Notes under the pieces: model-generated
The model's database searches: none
What the model saw: only the letters and a program-made list of their open reading frames with translations
What the model was told of the DNA's origin: nothing
Source: Hyphomonadaceae bacterium UBA1933
GTDB taxonomy: Bacteria > Pseudomonadota > Alphaproteobacteria > Caulobacterales > Aquidulcibacteraceae
Assembly: GCA_002337085.1 (NCBI GenBank)
Contig: DDFH01000003.1
Span: 372,001 to 436,000, forward strand
Reading direction: 5' to 3'
Length of the DNA: 64,000 bases
Program-made: the position numbers and the translations under genes
In this document: positions 17,956-26,275 of the stretch, in pieces
Layout: every line of letters begins with the position of its first letter
Numbering within the stretch: the first letter of the stretch is position 1

Positions 17956-18714
17956 CTAAATTTTACCCCAACCTTGAAGCCCTAAGGCTTCTAAAGGTTT
18001 AAAGCGGGATTTATATTCCATCTTGTTGCAGCCATCAATCAAATAGCCAAGATAGACATATGGTTTATTCGAGAGGCGGGTTTGAATAATCTGATCAAGG
18101 ATTATAAAGCTACCCAAAGATTGCTTGTTAAAGTTGGGGTCGAAAAATGAATATACTAATGACCTACCGTCACCCAATTCATCAATCAGGCAGCAGGCAA
18201 TTAATTGCCCTTTTTTGCCCATTTCACAATCATAGGCAAGGCGATAGTCATAAATCCTTGTGCTTTCGACGCATTCTTCAATCATTGAAATAAAGTCTTC
18301 GCCATTCATGCCAGACATCCCTTGGTTAAGGTGGCGGGTGTCAAGGTATTTGGTCAAAAGTTCGTACCGTTCCTCGGTCGCGATTGGAATACATTCACTG
18401 GCAACAAGCATTTTGTTTTTATCGATAATGCGGCGCCATTTTTTATCAAACACAAAATCATTTGCAACAACACGAACCGATACACATTTCGAACACATAT
18501 CGCATGACGGGCGATAGGCAATATTTTGCGAACGCCTAAAACCCGCATGGGTCAGCGCTTCATTAAGGGCATTGGCATTAAGGTCGTTTAGGGTTGTGAA
18601 AATCTTACGCTCCAACCTGTCGCCAAGATAGGGGCAGATTTGGGGTGTTGTAAGATAAAACTTTATATTCGTTCCGGCACCAATGCCAAAAAAACTATTC
18701 TCACCTGTGGTCAT
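17956..18714 (-). CDS. bpt: Bpt, aspartate/glutamate leucyltransferase
   Basis: 252 aa. Bacterial ATE1-like transferase that adds leucine from Leu-tRNA to N-terminal Asp/Glu, marking proteins for ClpAP degradation (N-degron pathway). Motifs: CPYLGDRLERKIFT near residue 28, RPSCDMCSKCVSVRV (cysteine-rich N-terminal domain) and the C-terminal YVYLGYLIDGC followed by MEYKSRFKP. Length matches the family. Transcribed in the same direction as the outer-membrane protein gene. Confidence 0.93.
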   Translation of the reverse strand: MTTGENSFFGIGAGTNIKFYLTTPQICPYLGDRLERKIFTTLNDLNANALNEALTHAGFRRSQNIAYRPSCDMCSKCVSVRVVANDFVFDKKWRRIIDKNKMLVASECIPIATEERYELLTKYLDTRHLNQGMSGMNGEDFISMIEECVESTRIYDYRLAYDCEMGKKGQLIACCLIDELGDGRSLVYSFFDPNFNKQSLGSFIILDQIIQTRLSNKPYVYLGYLIDGCNKMEYKSRFKPLEALGLQGWGKI

Positions 18715-18773
18715 TTCATGCTTCTTTTGATGCCATATTACACATTAAATGCACCAAAAATCAATATATTATT

Positions 18774-19637
18774 TTATAAAGATGGGTTACCTGGTAATGG
18801 CGGTGATGCCCTTTTTAAAACGATGGCAATACGGCGGTTGGCCGGTTGGTATGGGTCATCGGGGAATAACGGCTCTGTACCAGCTTTTCCGGCGATTTGT
18901 GAAATTCTATCATCGGGAATGCCCGATGCCGCCAAAACCCGACGTGCAGCATTGGCACGCGCAGTTGAAATTTCCCAATTTGAATTATTAGGGTCGGTAT
19001 TTTGTGACGCGTCAGTGTGACCATAAATAATGATTTGGTTTGGCAATTGCATAATAACGCGGGATGCCGCACGCAATAGCGCTTTGGCACGGTCATTAGG
19101 CTCGGTCGAGCCTGGTTCAAACATTGGGCGACCTTCTTGGTCAACCAACTGAATGCGCAAGCCTTCTTTGGTTTGGTCAACAATGATATTGTTTGAAAGC
19201 TGCGCTAGTTCTGGCAAATCTTGCAAGGCTTGGCGCAGTGAAATTTCCGCTTGTTGGAATTCGGCGTTTTCTTGTTGCGAAGCTTCGGTATCTTCACCAG
19301 TTGAGCCAGAGGTTTCGCCATTGGCGTTTGGCGTTGCCTTATCATCGGTTACTGCGGTCGAACCCTGTTGCATTGCGCCCGATTCACCAAGTGCCGTACC
19401 CGCAAGAATACCACCCGCACCCGATGTCGTTGCCGAAAGAGAAGCAGGGGCAAAATAATCGGCGATACCGCGCTTTTGTTCAGGCGAAGTCGTATTAATC
19501 AACCACATCAAAAGGAAGAATGCCATCATCGCGGTCACAAAGTCGGCATACGCAACTTTCCACGCGCCACCATGGTGCCCGCCCGCAACCTTTTTAACCT
19601 TTTTGATAATAATCGGTCGATTACTATTTGCTGACAT
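18774..19637 (-). CDS. motB: MotB-like flagellar stator protein
   Basis: 287 aa from ATG 19637 (AGGGA SD seven bases upstream). Cytoplasmic lysine-rich N-terminus, then a single transmembrane helix preceded by YADFVTAMMAFFLLMW, with the proton-carrying Asp at residue 32. A Ser/Gly/Glu-rich linker (about 75-130) follows, then an OmpA-like peptidoglycan-binding domain (IIIYGHTDASQN, WEISTARANAARR, NRRIAIVL). In the flagellar motor it pairs with MotA, but no motA lies beside it here, which is common in alphaproteobacteria. Confidence 0.92.
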   Translation of the reverse strand: MSANSNRPIIIKKVKKVAGGHHGGAWKVAYADFVTAMMAFFLLMWLINTTSPEQKRGIADYFAPASLSATTSGAGGILAGTALGESGAMQQGSTAVTDDKATPNANGETSGSTGEDTEASQQENAEFQQAEISLRQALQDLPELAQLSNNIIVDQTKEGLRIQLVDQEGRPMFEPGSTEPNDRAKALLRAASRVIMQLPNQIIIYGHTDASQNTDPNNSNWEISTARANAARRVLAASGIPDDRISQIAGKAGTEPLFPDDPYQPANRRIAIVLKRASPPLPGNPSL

Positions 19638-19720
19638 ACTAATTCCCTGAATTACGGGCAATATGCAATGAATTAGTTAAAGTTCGGTTTTTAAATTTTG
19701 TTAAAAAGCACAAAAAGCAA

Positions 19721-20191
19721 TTAATCTAAATAAATGAAGGCAAGGCCGGTTTCGGTTAAATCATTGTTCACTTTGCACAATATAAGCATATTCATTCTTG
19801 AATTTGCTAATGGCTGAGTGCTTATATTTTCTATATTAATCGTATAATTGCCTTGTTCATCTTTCCACTTTGGTTTTTTGCCTTTAAGGACGATGCCGTT
19901 TATATTGGGTCCAAATAATTCTATTGGCCCATTATTGCCATTTCTAATTATTATATATTCTGATGGCTTGTTGCCATTACCAAATGAATTAAGCCTAGTC
20001 CCAACTTCCCAAACCCTTACACAAGTGGCCCGTGTTTTTGACCATGTATAGCCCGCCGAAGCTTTGCAGCCATGTGCATCACTATCGCCACCAACGATTT
20101 GTGGTTTTTCCATTGGTTTCGTTGCCTCAATAGCTGGGCTTTGGCAGCCGGACAAAATTATTGCGGCGGCTAAAAAGAAGATTTTCTTCAT
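19721..20191 (-). CDS. Lipoprotein with a conserved HGC-x-SAGYTW segment
   Basis: 156 aa from ATG 20191. A lipobox (LSGC) ends the signal peptide, so the mature protein is lipid-anchored. After a short linker comes DAHGCKASAGYTW...CVRVWEVGTRLN, a compact two-cysteine segment I have seen in small secreted proteins of several phyla, usually without an assigned role. The rest is beta-rich (IELFGPNINGIVLKGKKPKW). It starts eight bases after hemB and is probably co-transcribed. Confidence 0.7.
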   Translation of the reverse strand: MKKIFFLAAAIILSGCQSPAIEATKPMEKPQIVGGDSDAHGCKASAGYTWSKTRATCVRVWEVGTRLNSFGNGNKPSEYIIIRNGNNGPIELFGPNINGIVLKGKKPKWKDEQGNYTINIENISTQPLANSRMNMLILCKVNNDLTETGLAFIYLD

Positions 20192-20199
20192 GTAAAACC

Positions 20200-21192
20200 T
20201 TATGCCCCAAGCCTTTTTGCCGCTTCGATTGCCCAATAGGTAATAATGCCATCCGCACCCGCGCGTTTAAAGCATTGTAGGGTTTCCATGCGCACACGTT
20301 CACCATCAAGCCAGCCATGTTGAATTGCCGCCTCCAACATTGCGTATTCACCTGATACTTGGAAGGCAAAAGTTGGCATTTTGAATTCATCTTTGATACG
20401 GCGCAAAACATCAATATAAGGCAAGCCTGGTTTAACCAAAAGCATATCCGCACCTTCTTCAATGTCCATTGCAACCTCAATCAATGCCTCATCACTATTG
20501 AGTGGATCCATTTGATAGGTTTTTTTATCACCCTTTAATGCACCTTTAGAGCCAACGGCATCGCGATAAGGCCCATAAAAGCCAGATGCATATTTCGCGG
20601 CATAGGCCATTATTTTGGTGTTGATAAAGTCGTTTTCTTCTAATGCTTGGCGGATTGCCCCAATGCGCCCATCACACATATCGGATGGGCCAACCACATC
20701 GACGCCAGCCTCGGCTTGGGTTAGTGCCTGTTTAACCAAAGCCTCAGTGGTTTCATCATTAAGCATATAGCCGGTTTCATCAATCAAACCATCATGCCCG
20801 TGTGAAGTATAGGTATCAAGCGCGACATCGCACATAATACCGATGTTTGGAACTTTTGCCTTAACCTCGGCAATGAATTGCGGGATAAGACCATCTGGAT
20901 TAAAAGCCTCTGTGCCCATTTCGTCTTTTTTGGCGGGGTTAATATGTGGGAAAACCGAAATCATAGGAATGCCCAAATCCGCCGCGATTTTTGCCTGCTC
21001 AATTGCACCTTTTAAGGAATAGCGCGAAATGCCAGGCATTGATTGGATTGGTTGCGGCGCATCGTCCCCATCATGCACGATTAGTGAAAGAATCAAATCA
21101 TCGCGCGTTAAAGTCTTTTCACGCACCAAACGGCGTGACCAATCTTGTGAGCGTGTACGACGAGGGCGAAAATCGGGGAAAAATTGGGTCAT
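20200..21192 (-). CDS. hemB: HemB, porphobilinogen synthase
   Basis: 330 aa. Condenses two 5-aminolevulinates to porphobilinogen, the second step of heme synthesis. Both Schiff-base lysines are in their motifs (AAKYASGFYGPYRDA and MLLVKPGLPY). The metal-site segment reads DVALDTYTSHGHDG, lacking the cysteines of zinc-type enzymes, which points to the Mg2+-dependent type common in alphaproteobacteria. Other heme genes in the window are hemA (27454) and hemF (44947). Confidence 0.97.
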   Translation of the reverse strand: MTQFFPDFRPRRTRSQDWSRRLVREKTLTRDDLILSLIVHDGDDAPQPIQSMPGISRYSLKGAIEQAKIAADLGIPMISVFPHINPAKKDEMGTEAFNPDGLIPQFIAEVKAKVPNIGIMCDVALDTYTSHGHDGLIDETGYMLNDETTEALVKQALTQAEAGVDVVGPSDMCDGRIGAIRQALEENDFINTKIMAYAAKYASGFYGPYRDAVGSKGALKGDKKTYQMDPLNSDEALIEVAMDIEEGADMLLVKPGLPYIDVLRRIKDEFKMPTFAFQVSGEYAMLEAAIQHGWLDGERVRMETLQCFKRAGADGIITYWAIEAAKRLGA

Positions 21193-21323
21193 GTAAATTG
21201 CCTTTTAAAGATAAAGTGCGATTAGAACTTTTGTGCAAACTCCGCAACTAAAATGTTTTAATAATTTTGTTACTCAAGCGGTTTTAACCGCCTTATGTTG
21301 CAATCATAAAAATTAAGAGAAAC

Positions 21324-21412
21324 TGTCACCCCGCACTTGTTGCGGGGTCTCATGAATTTTAAAGGCAAAATTAAATAGACCCCGCAATGCACTTCGTTTA
21401 TGCGGGGTGACA
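21324..21412. repeat. Intergenic palindromic repeat with TGTCACCCCGCA ends
   Basis: Perfect 12-bp terminal inverted repeats TGTCACCCCGCA (21324-21335) and TGCGGGGTGACA (21401-21412). Each half also folds on itself (ACCCCGCA/TGCGGGGT). This sequence type is a common dispersed intergenic repeat in alphaproteobacteria, including Rickettsiales. Confidence 0.75.
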
Positions 21413-21525
21413 TTAGTGTTTTAACCATTTTACCCATTTGTAACAATATTATTTCCAAATAAAACCATTATTAATCAATTGCCTATGTCGATTATTGGCC
21501 TAATTTCTCATCCCCCCGTAAATGT

Positions 21526-21606
21526 TGACATTTGTTGACATTTTGGGATTTGGACAAATTCAAAAGCAAAAAACACCCCACCCAAAACCCTGACATTTCC
21601 TGACAT
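21526..21606. promoter_or_regulatory. Four TGACAT sites in two phased pairs
   Basis: TGACAT at 21526, 21536, 21591 and 21601. Within each pair the spacing is exactly 10 bp, one helical turn, and the core TGACATTT-N2-TGACAT recurs. This looks like paired binding sites of a regulator, or a small direct-repeat family. Confidence 0.45.
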
Positions 21607-21687
21607 CCGTGGCCAAGCATCAGGTCTCTGATTTGGCTGATGGCTTCATAATTTTAATGGTAAAAATAAGGGTGGGGACAATGCTGC

Positions 21688-21845
21688 TTAACTGCTTCCC
21701 TTGAGGGAAGCTCCCGCGCAGCGGGTGAAGGGGGTTGGCGGCGTTGATTTTAGAACCACCGCCGCTGATGCACAACTATTGCCATTCACCTTTCTGTCTT
21801 TTGACCTGTGGTCAAAATCCACCTTCCCTCAAGGGAAGGAGTTAA
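21688..21845. repeat. MITE-like element with 23-bp terminal inverted repeats
   Basis: Ends at 21688-21710 and 21823-21845 are inverted copies matching at 22 of 23 positions (TTAACT... CTTCCCT...). Each end is itself a hairpin (CTTCCCTTGAGGGAAG). It spans 158 bp and has no coding capacity. A further palindrome (TTTTGACC/GGTCAAAA, 21799-21817) is inside. Flanking target duplications were not clearly seen. Confidence 0.5.
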
Positions 21846-22057
21846 CCGCACTTATCCTCCCCTGCGTCAGCGGGGGAGGTGGCTTGCGAAGCAAGACGGG
21901 GGCAGTGCTTCCCCGTTGCACGGAAGTTGTTACGAAGCTGTTGAATGAAGTAAATGACCTAAAGGCCACCATATCCATTGAAAGTGCCTATTTTACAGGA
22001 AGTTGCATCGGGTTTTGGAGTGTTAGAATTTGATTCTTTTCTAAGAAAGGAATTAAA

Positions 22058-22303
22058 ATGAAGTCTATAAAGCCGCGTTTCAACTTACGTTTATATCCTG
22101 ATGTGACTTTTTATAAAACACCACAAAAGATATTTTATAAAATTCCCAAAGAAACAATAATTGCCGAATATGCCCCCCGTGGCACAAAGGTATTCTTTAC
22201 TTATAAAGATATTTGTTTTGAAGCAGATAGAGAAGATTTTGAATATCTGGACGGGACAAGGGTTCTTAACCTCGACCAACTATATGCAAGACATATGAAA
22301 TAA
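22058..22303 (+). CDS. Small protein of unknown function
   Basis: 81 aa, basic, with several aromatic residues (FNLRLYPDVTFYK, KIFYKIPKE) and a beta-rich look; no signal peptide or membrane segment. AAGGAATTAAA before the ATG is a convincing SD. I recognise no family. It sits at the edge of the repeat-rich island. Confidence 0.6.
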   Translation: MKSIKPRFNLRLYPDVTFYKTPQKIFYKIPKETIIAEYAPRGTKVFFTYKDICFEADREDFEYLDGTRVLNLDQLYARHMK

Positions 22304-22339
22304 TATGTAATTCATTACAATTTATTACACAGCTTGTAA

Positions 22340-22456
22340 CTATGCGTTGATATTTATACGCATAATGTGTTTAATTGCTTCAATTCTGCAGTCAAATGAG
22401 ACCATCGCCTCAGTTCGTGCTGTCATATAAGAAGAAAAAGTGCGGGTGAATGTCAT
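22340..22456 (-). CDS. Possible 38-aa small protein or gene remnant
   Basis: ATG 22456 with a good SD (GAGG five bases upstream) encodes MTFTRTFSSYMTAR... ending RININA. The same frame stays open upstream without a start through the palindrome to about 22580 and reads like protein, so this may be the surviving end of a longer, decayed gene. Confidence 0.35.
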   Translation of the reverse strand: MTFTRTFSSYMTARTEAMVSFDCRIEAIKHIMRININA

Positions 22457-22500
22457 ATTTTCCTCGTCTTTGGTCTCGGCAATTGACGCCAAGTCAAACA

Positions 22501-22533
22501 ATAGGTCGGAGTTTTTGAAAAACTCCGACCTAT
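22501..22533. repeat. Perfect 16-bp-arm palindrome
   Basis: Arms 22501-22516 (ATAGGTCGGAGTTTTT) and 22518-22533 are exact complements with one base between. It lacks a terminator T-run beyond its own arms. Confidence 0.85.
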
Positions 22534-22643
22534 ATGTAATGGCGAACGCATAAAATATTTTCGTAAATATTGTTCATGAATGATGCCACGCCTTTTTGCG
22601 GGTGCAGCGGAATTTTAAAGCAGTTTTTTCTAAAAAATTGTCA

Positions 22644-22937
22644 TTAAGTTTTAGTGTATTTATCAATTGCTTTCAAAATATTCCGCTTTTTTGTATCGTC
22701 TAGCTTAATGCTTTTTCTTTTTCCTGCTGCATCAACTTGGCCAATTAAAAAAAACTTATCTGATGTATCAGATTTATATACTGCAACTTCAGGATACAAA
22801 AAATAATTTGATGCTTCTATTCTATCAAATTCACAACCCAATTTATCGTTTATCTCTTGGTCATTTGGATTATCAATATCAAACATAATTTCACTGAAGT
22901 TACTACTTTCATCAACAATATATGCGGTAATGCTCAT
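22644..22937 (-). CDS. Small acidic protein of unknown function
   Basis: 97 aa from ATG 22937 (AAGGA SD five bases upstream). Acidic N-terminal half (SSNFSEIMFDIDNPNDQEIND) and a Lys-rich C-terminus; no signal peptide. Beta-strands alternate with turns and end in a helix. Divergent from the HEPN-like gene with a 65-base shared promoter region, so the two may be linked in function or regulation. No family recognised. Confidence 0.6.
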   Translation of the reverse strand: MSITAYIVDESSNFSEIMFDIDNPNDQEINDKLGCEFDRIEASNYFLYPEVAVYKSDTSDKFFLIGQVDAAGKRKSIKLDDTKKRNILKAIDKYTKT

Positions 22938-23002
22938 AAGTCCTTCCCCTGCTTGAAAATACACAATATCAATCTATGATATTGTTGACAAGGGGCAATC
23001 GA

Positions 23003-23671
23003 ATGAGAAAATACAATAATGATGGTGAAGATTTTTTTTTAAAATTGGGTACGAATATTTTTGAACAACATTCAGAGATAATAAATATAGCATTTGCAGG
23101 CGGGGTATTAATATCTCAATATTCAACGCTTGAAGCAATTATGGCAAAATTATTAATTGATCTATATCGTCAAGATGAGGACATGCTTAATCGTTATATT
23201 GATGACAATTTTTCAGAAAAAGAAATCCAAAAATCCTTAAAAGATTTTTGTTGTAAAAACTTTACTCCACCTGAAAACCAAGTAATGGAAATTACATGGG
23301 ATGGTTTTAAAAAAATTAGGCATGTTAGAGCGTCACTTGCACATAGTCTTTGGGCAAAAAGTGAAAACCACCCAAATGATATGATTTTATTAGAAAAAAT
23401 TGATTTTCTAAAATCTAACTCTATGAGTACAAAGGTTTTAAATAGTCATAGTCCACAATATAGCGATATGATTGCTGTGCAACAACATCTTTATAATAGT
23501 GCTAATTTAATAAACAGACAAGAAATTGAACATTTGATTGATTTATGCGGTCAAATACAAGCGTTGATTATCAACTTATCTATATACTTCATTGCTAGTG
23601 ACACAAAAGAGCGGCAAAATGCAATAAATGTTTTCAGAACTTGCTATCTTACAAGACACATTATTTGGTAA
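23003..23671 (+). CDS. HEPN-like helical protein of unknown function
   Basis: 222 aa from ATG 23003 (AAGGGGC SD). Predominantly alpha-helical and AT-rich. Residues 105-117 read IRHVRASLAHSLW, containing R109-x4-H114, the Rx4-6H motif of HEPN ribonuclease-type domains, in the LAH(S/G)xW form frequent in unassigned HEPN proteins. An earlier helix (SQYSTLEAIMAKLLIDLY) fits the usual first helix of such domains. HEPN proteins often act in toxin-antitoxin or phage-defence systems, but the motif alone does not prove catalysis. Sits in the repeat-flanked island next to a divergent small acidic gene. Confidence 0.55.
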   Translation: MRKYNNDGEDFFLKLGTNIFEQHSEIINIAFAGGVLISQYSTLEAIMAKLLIDLYRQDEDMLNRYIDDNFSEKEIQKSLKDFCCKNFTPPENQVMEITWDGFKKIRHVRASLAHSLWAKSENHPNDMILLEKIDFLKSNSMSTKVLNSHSPQYSDMIAVQQHLYNSANLINRQEIEHLIDLCGQIQALIINLSIYFIASDTKERQNAINVFRTCYLTRHIIW

Positions 23672-23825
23672 TGCATTTAAGTGCACAATACAAGATTGAA
23701 TTCTATATTGATAATATTATATTCTTACAACAGTTTTTAATATGTTGTATAATTGTAATAGTTATCTATTGTTTGTGAATGGATTAATTTATATCTGTCA
23801 CAGTTCTATATGCCATTTTTACACT

Positions 23826-25094
23826 TTAATTCGCGTTTAAAACCACAATTGCCAAATTCGCGGCGATTGCTTTTAGGTTCTTTTCTTTTTCGATTACCAG
23901 ATATTCTTCGGGGGAGTGGGCGTTAAAGCTTTCTATGCCTGAACCAAGGGTAAGGGCGGGGATGCCCAATGACATTGGTACGTTGGAATCAGTTGAACTT
24001 GCCGAAGTGGAAAGCGGATAGCCGTATTTTTTATAAACCCCTTCGGTAATTTTAAAAATTTCGGTATCGTGTGCGGTTTTGCCAACCGGTCTTTCACCAA
24101 TTATATTGGCTTTGTATGAAATTTCGCCTTTGCGGGTGCTGCGTTTTGAATTTTCATTTTCAACCGCTTTGGGAAGGATGGAAACAAAATAATCATCAAG
24201 CTGTTTCAGATCATCTGCGGAGGCCGAGCGCATATCAACCGTCATCGATACTTTGAACGGGATTGAGTTAACCGATGTGCCACCTTCGACAATGCCGACA
24301 TTATAGGTGGTTTGGTTCTTTAATTCTTTGGGATATTCGGTGAATTTGGTGATTGCATCCGCCATAGCATAGGCAGGGCTAACGATACCAAAGTCGCCAA
24401 ATGAATGCCCACCTGGGCCATTAAAATCAACTTTATAACGTTTAGAGCCAATTCCCGCATCGGTAATATCGCCCGCCGCACCCGGTTCAAATGAAATAAA
24501 GGATTTGATTTTGCCTTTATATTTACCCTCATTGAAAAGATATTTTGTGCCGCGCAAATTGCCAGGGCCTTCTTCGCCAACATTGCCAACAAAAAGAATA
24601 TCATATTGGGTTTGGATGCCGCTGGCTTTTAATGCCTTGATTAATGATACCATTACCGCAAGGCTTACGGTGTCATCACCAATGCCGGGTGCTTTATATT
24701 TATTGCCGTCAATTTTAACCTTAACATCCGTTCCCGCCGGGAAAACCGTATCAAGGTGGGCGGCAACCACCAAAACCTTGTCATGCTTTTTGCCTTTATA
24801 AAGCCCCATGACATTGCCGACCGTATCGGTTTCAACCTCTTCAAGCCCTGTGCTTTGTAAAAGCGTTTGGAAATATTTGCCACGTTCGGTCTCTTTAAAT
24901 GGCGGCGCAGGGATTTCTGTTAAATTGATGGTTTCCTTTACAATATTGTCAAAATCTTCTGCCAGATATTTGGTGGCTTCGCCAAATTGTTTTGATGCCA
25001 AGAATTTATTTGTGTTGTTTGATTGTGCAAATGCTGCGCCCGAAACAAGGCTGGCACAGGTTACGCCAAGAAGAAATGATGATATGGTTTTCAT
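23826..25094 (-). CDS. Exported M20-family metallopeptidase
   Basis: 422 aa with signal peptide (MKTISSFLLG... AAFA). Co-catalytic zinc site residues are in place: HLDT (113-116), GIGDDT (138-142), GEEGPGN (173-179, general base Glu), DSN and a late H in FNAHSPEEY. The middle is the M20 dimerisation domain. It resembles peptidase T/carboxypeptidase-like enzymes, so the likely job is trimming peptides in the periplasm. It is divergent from glpQ. Confidence 0.9.
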   Translation of the reverse strand: MKTISSFLLGVTCASLVSGAAFAQSNNTNKFLASKQFGEATKYLAEDFDNIVKETINLTEIPAPPFKETERGKYFQTLLQSTGLEEVETDTVGNVMGLYKGKKHDKVLVVAAHLDTVFPAGTDVKVKIDGNKYKAPGIGDDTVSLAVMVSLIKALKASGIQTQYDILFVGNVGEEGPGNLRGTKYLFNEGKYKGKIKSFISFEPGAAGDITDAGIGSKRYKVDFNGPGGHSFGDFGIVSPAYAMADAITKFTEYPKELKNQTTYNVGIVEGGTSVNSIPFKVSMTVDMRSASADDLKQLDDYFVSILPKAVENENSKRSTRKGEISYKANIIGERPVGKTAHDTEIFKITEGVYKKYGYPLSTSASSTDSNVPMSLGIPALTLGSGIESFNAHSPEEYLVIEKEKNLKAIAANLAIVVLNAN

Positions 25095-25153
25095 TTATTA
25101 TCCATTCGCTTATTAATTATAAAATGTTGTAACATTCTCGAAAAGATTTCAAT

Positions 25154-26275
25154 ATGAAACTTACAAAAAGACAGTTAATTACGCATTCTTTGGCGCTTGT
25201 TGCAATATCTGGTGCAAATGATGCCGCATTGGCAGATGGGGGAATTAAGACGGTGCAAAAAATAAATTATAAAAAGCCAATAGTCATTGCACACCGTGGT
25301 GCATCTGGTTATCGCCCCGAACATACGATTGCGTCATACGAGCTGGCAATAAAAATGGGTGCCGATTTTATCGAGCCTGATTTGGTATTCACCAAAGATG
25401 GGCATTTAATTTGCCGCCATGAAAATAATATTAGTGATACCACAGATGTCGCCGACAAGCCCGAATTTGCCAATCGCAAAGCCACAAAAACCATTGATGG
25501 CGAAAAATTAAGCGGTTGGTTTACCGAAGATTTTACCATTGCTGAAATCAAGACATTGCGTTGCAAAGAACGGTTGCCACAACTTCGCCCACAAAACACA
25601 AAATATGATGGGCAGTTTGCAATTCCAACTTTTGAAGAGATTTTGCAATTGCGTGAAATGGCATCAAAAGAATATGGGCGCGAAATTGGTGTGTATCCAG
25701 AAACCAAACATCCATCATATTTTTTAACCCAAAATCTTGATTTTGATGAACCCTTATTATCACTTATCGACCGTTTTGGATTAAATAGTGCCGAAGCGCC
25801 AATCTTTATCCAGAGTTTTGAGGTTGAAAACCTTAAACGCCTTTCACAAAAGACCAAAGTAAAACTTATTCAGCTTATGGCGGCGGAAGGTGGGCCATGG
25901 GATAGCCAAAGCGGTTTTAGCAAAACCTATCAACAAATGATAAGTGGTGAGGGGCTAAAAGAAATTGCAAGCTATGCTTATGGCATTGGCCCTGAAAAAA
26001 CCATGATTATTCCGCGCGATAAAAACAATAAATCCTTGCCACCAACATCATTGGTTGGGGATTGTCACGCGGTTGGGCTTAAGCTTCATCCTTGGACATT
26101 CCGTGCCGAAAATTACTTTCTTGCCGATGAATTTCGTAAGGGGATAAGCCTTTCACCATTATATTTACGCCACCACGGTGATTTAGAGGCGGAAATCAAG
26201 CAATTTATGGCTGCGGGAATTGACGGCTTCTTCTGCGACTTTGCAGATATTGCAGTAAAAGCAGTAAATGGGTGA
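25154..26275 (+). CDS. glpQ: GlpQ-type periplasmic glycerophosphodiester phosphodiesterase
   Basis: 373 aa. Hydrolyses deacylated phospholipids to glycerol-3-phosphate and an alcohol. N-terminal KRQ-hydrophobic signal ending AALA. GDPD motifs: IAHRGASGYRPEHT with catalytic H47/R48, the metal-binding pair E74-x-D76 (FIEPDLV) and H84 (KDGHLI). A long insertion around residues 130-190 is typical for GlpQ rather than UgpQ. No glpT or ugp genes lie beside it. Confidence 0.93.
   Translation: MKLTKRQLITHSLALVAISGANDAALADGGIKTVQKINYKKPIVIAHRGASGYRPEHTIASYELAIKMGADFIEPDLVFTKDGHLICRHENNISDTTDVADKPEFANRKATKTIDGEKLSGWFTEDFTIAEIKTLRCKERLPQLRPQNTKYDGQFAIPTFEEILQLREMASKEYGREIGVYPETKHPSYFLTQNLDFDEPLLSLIDRFGLNSAEAPIFIQSFEVENLKRLSQKTKVKLIQLMAAEGGPWDSQSGFSKTYQQMISGEGLKEIASYAYGIGPEKTMIIPRDKNNKSLPPTSLVGDCHAVGLKLHPWTFRAENYFLADEFRKGISLSPLYLRHHGDLEAEIKQFMAAGIDGFFCDFADIAVKAVNG

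Larger units (their letters stand above)
21193..22057. other. Gene-free, repeat-rich spacer
   Basis: 865 bases without a credible gene. It contains the hemB promoter region, a palindromic repeat at 21324-21412, phased TGACAT sites at 21526-21606, a MITE-like element at 21688-21845, and further hairpins up to about 21925. Each is listed separately. A 110-codon frame inside it has no gene-like character. Confidence 0.7.
22304..22643. other. Spacer with a possible small gene and a perfect palindrome
   Basis: 340 bases. Holds a possible minus-strand small ORF (22340-22456) and a perfect 33-bp palindrome (22501-22533). Nothing else was recognised. Confidence 0.6.

Noticed and set aside
21701..22033. 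110-codon plus-strand frame in the hemB upstream spacer
   Set aside because: Runs through the MITE-like palindromes and has no SD or protein-like character.
21300..23700. CRISPR array or integrative element in the repeat-rich island
   Set aside because: The repeats are palindromes and pairs, not regularly spaced; there is no integrase, transposase, cas gene or tRNA attachment site.
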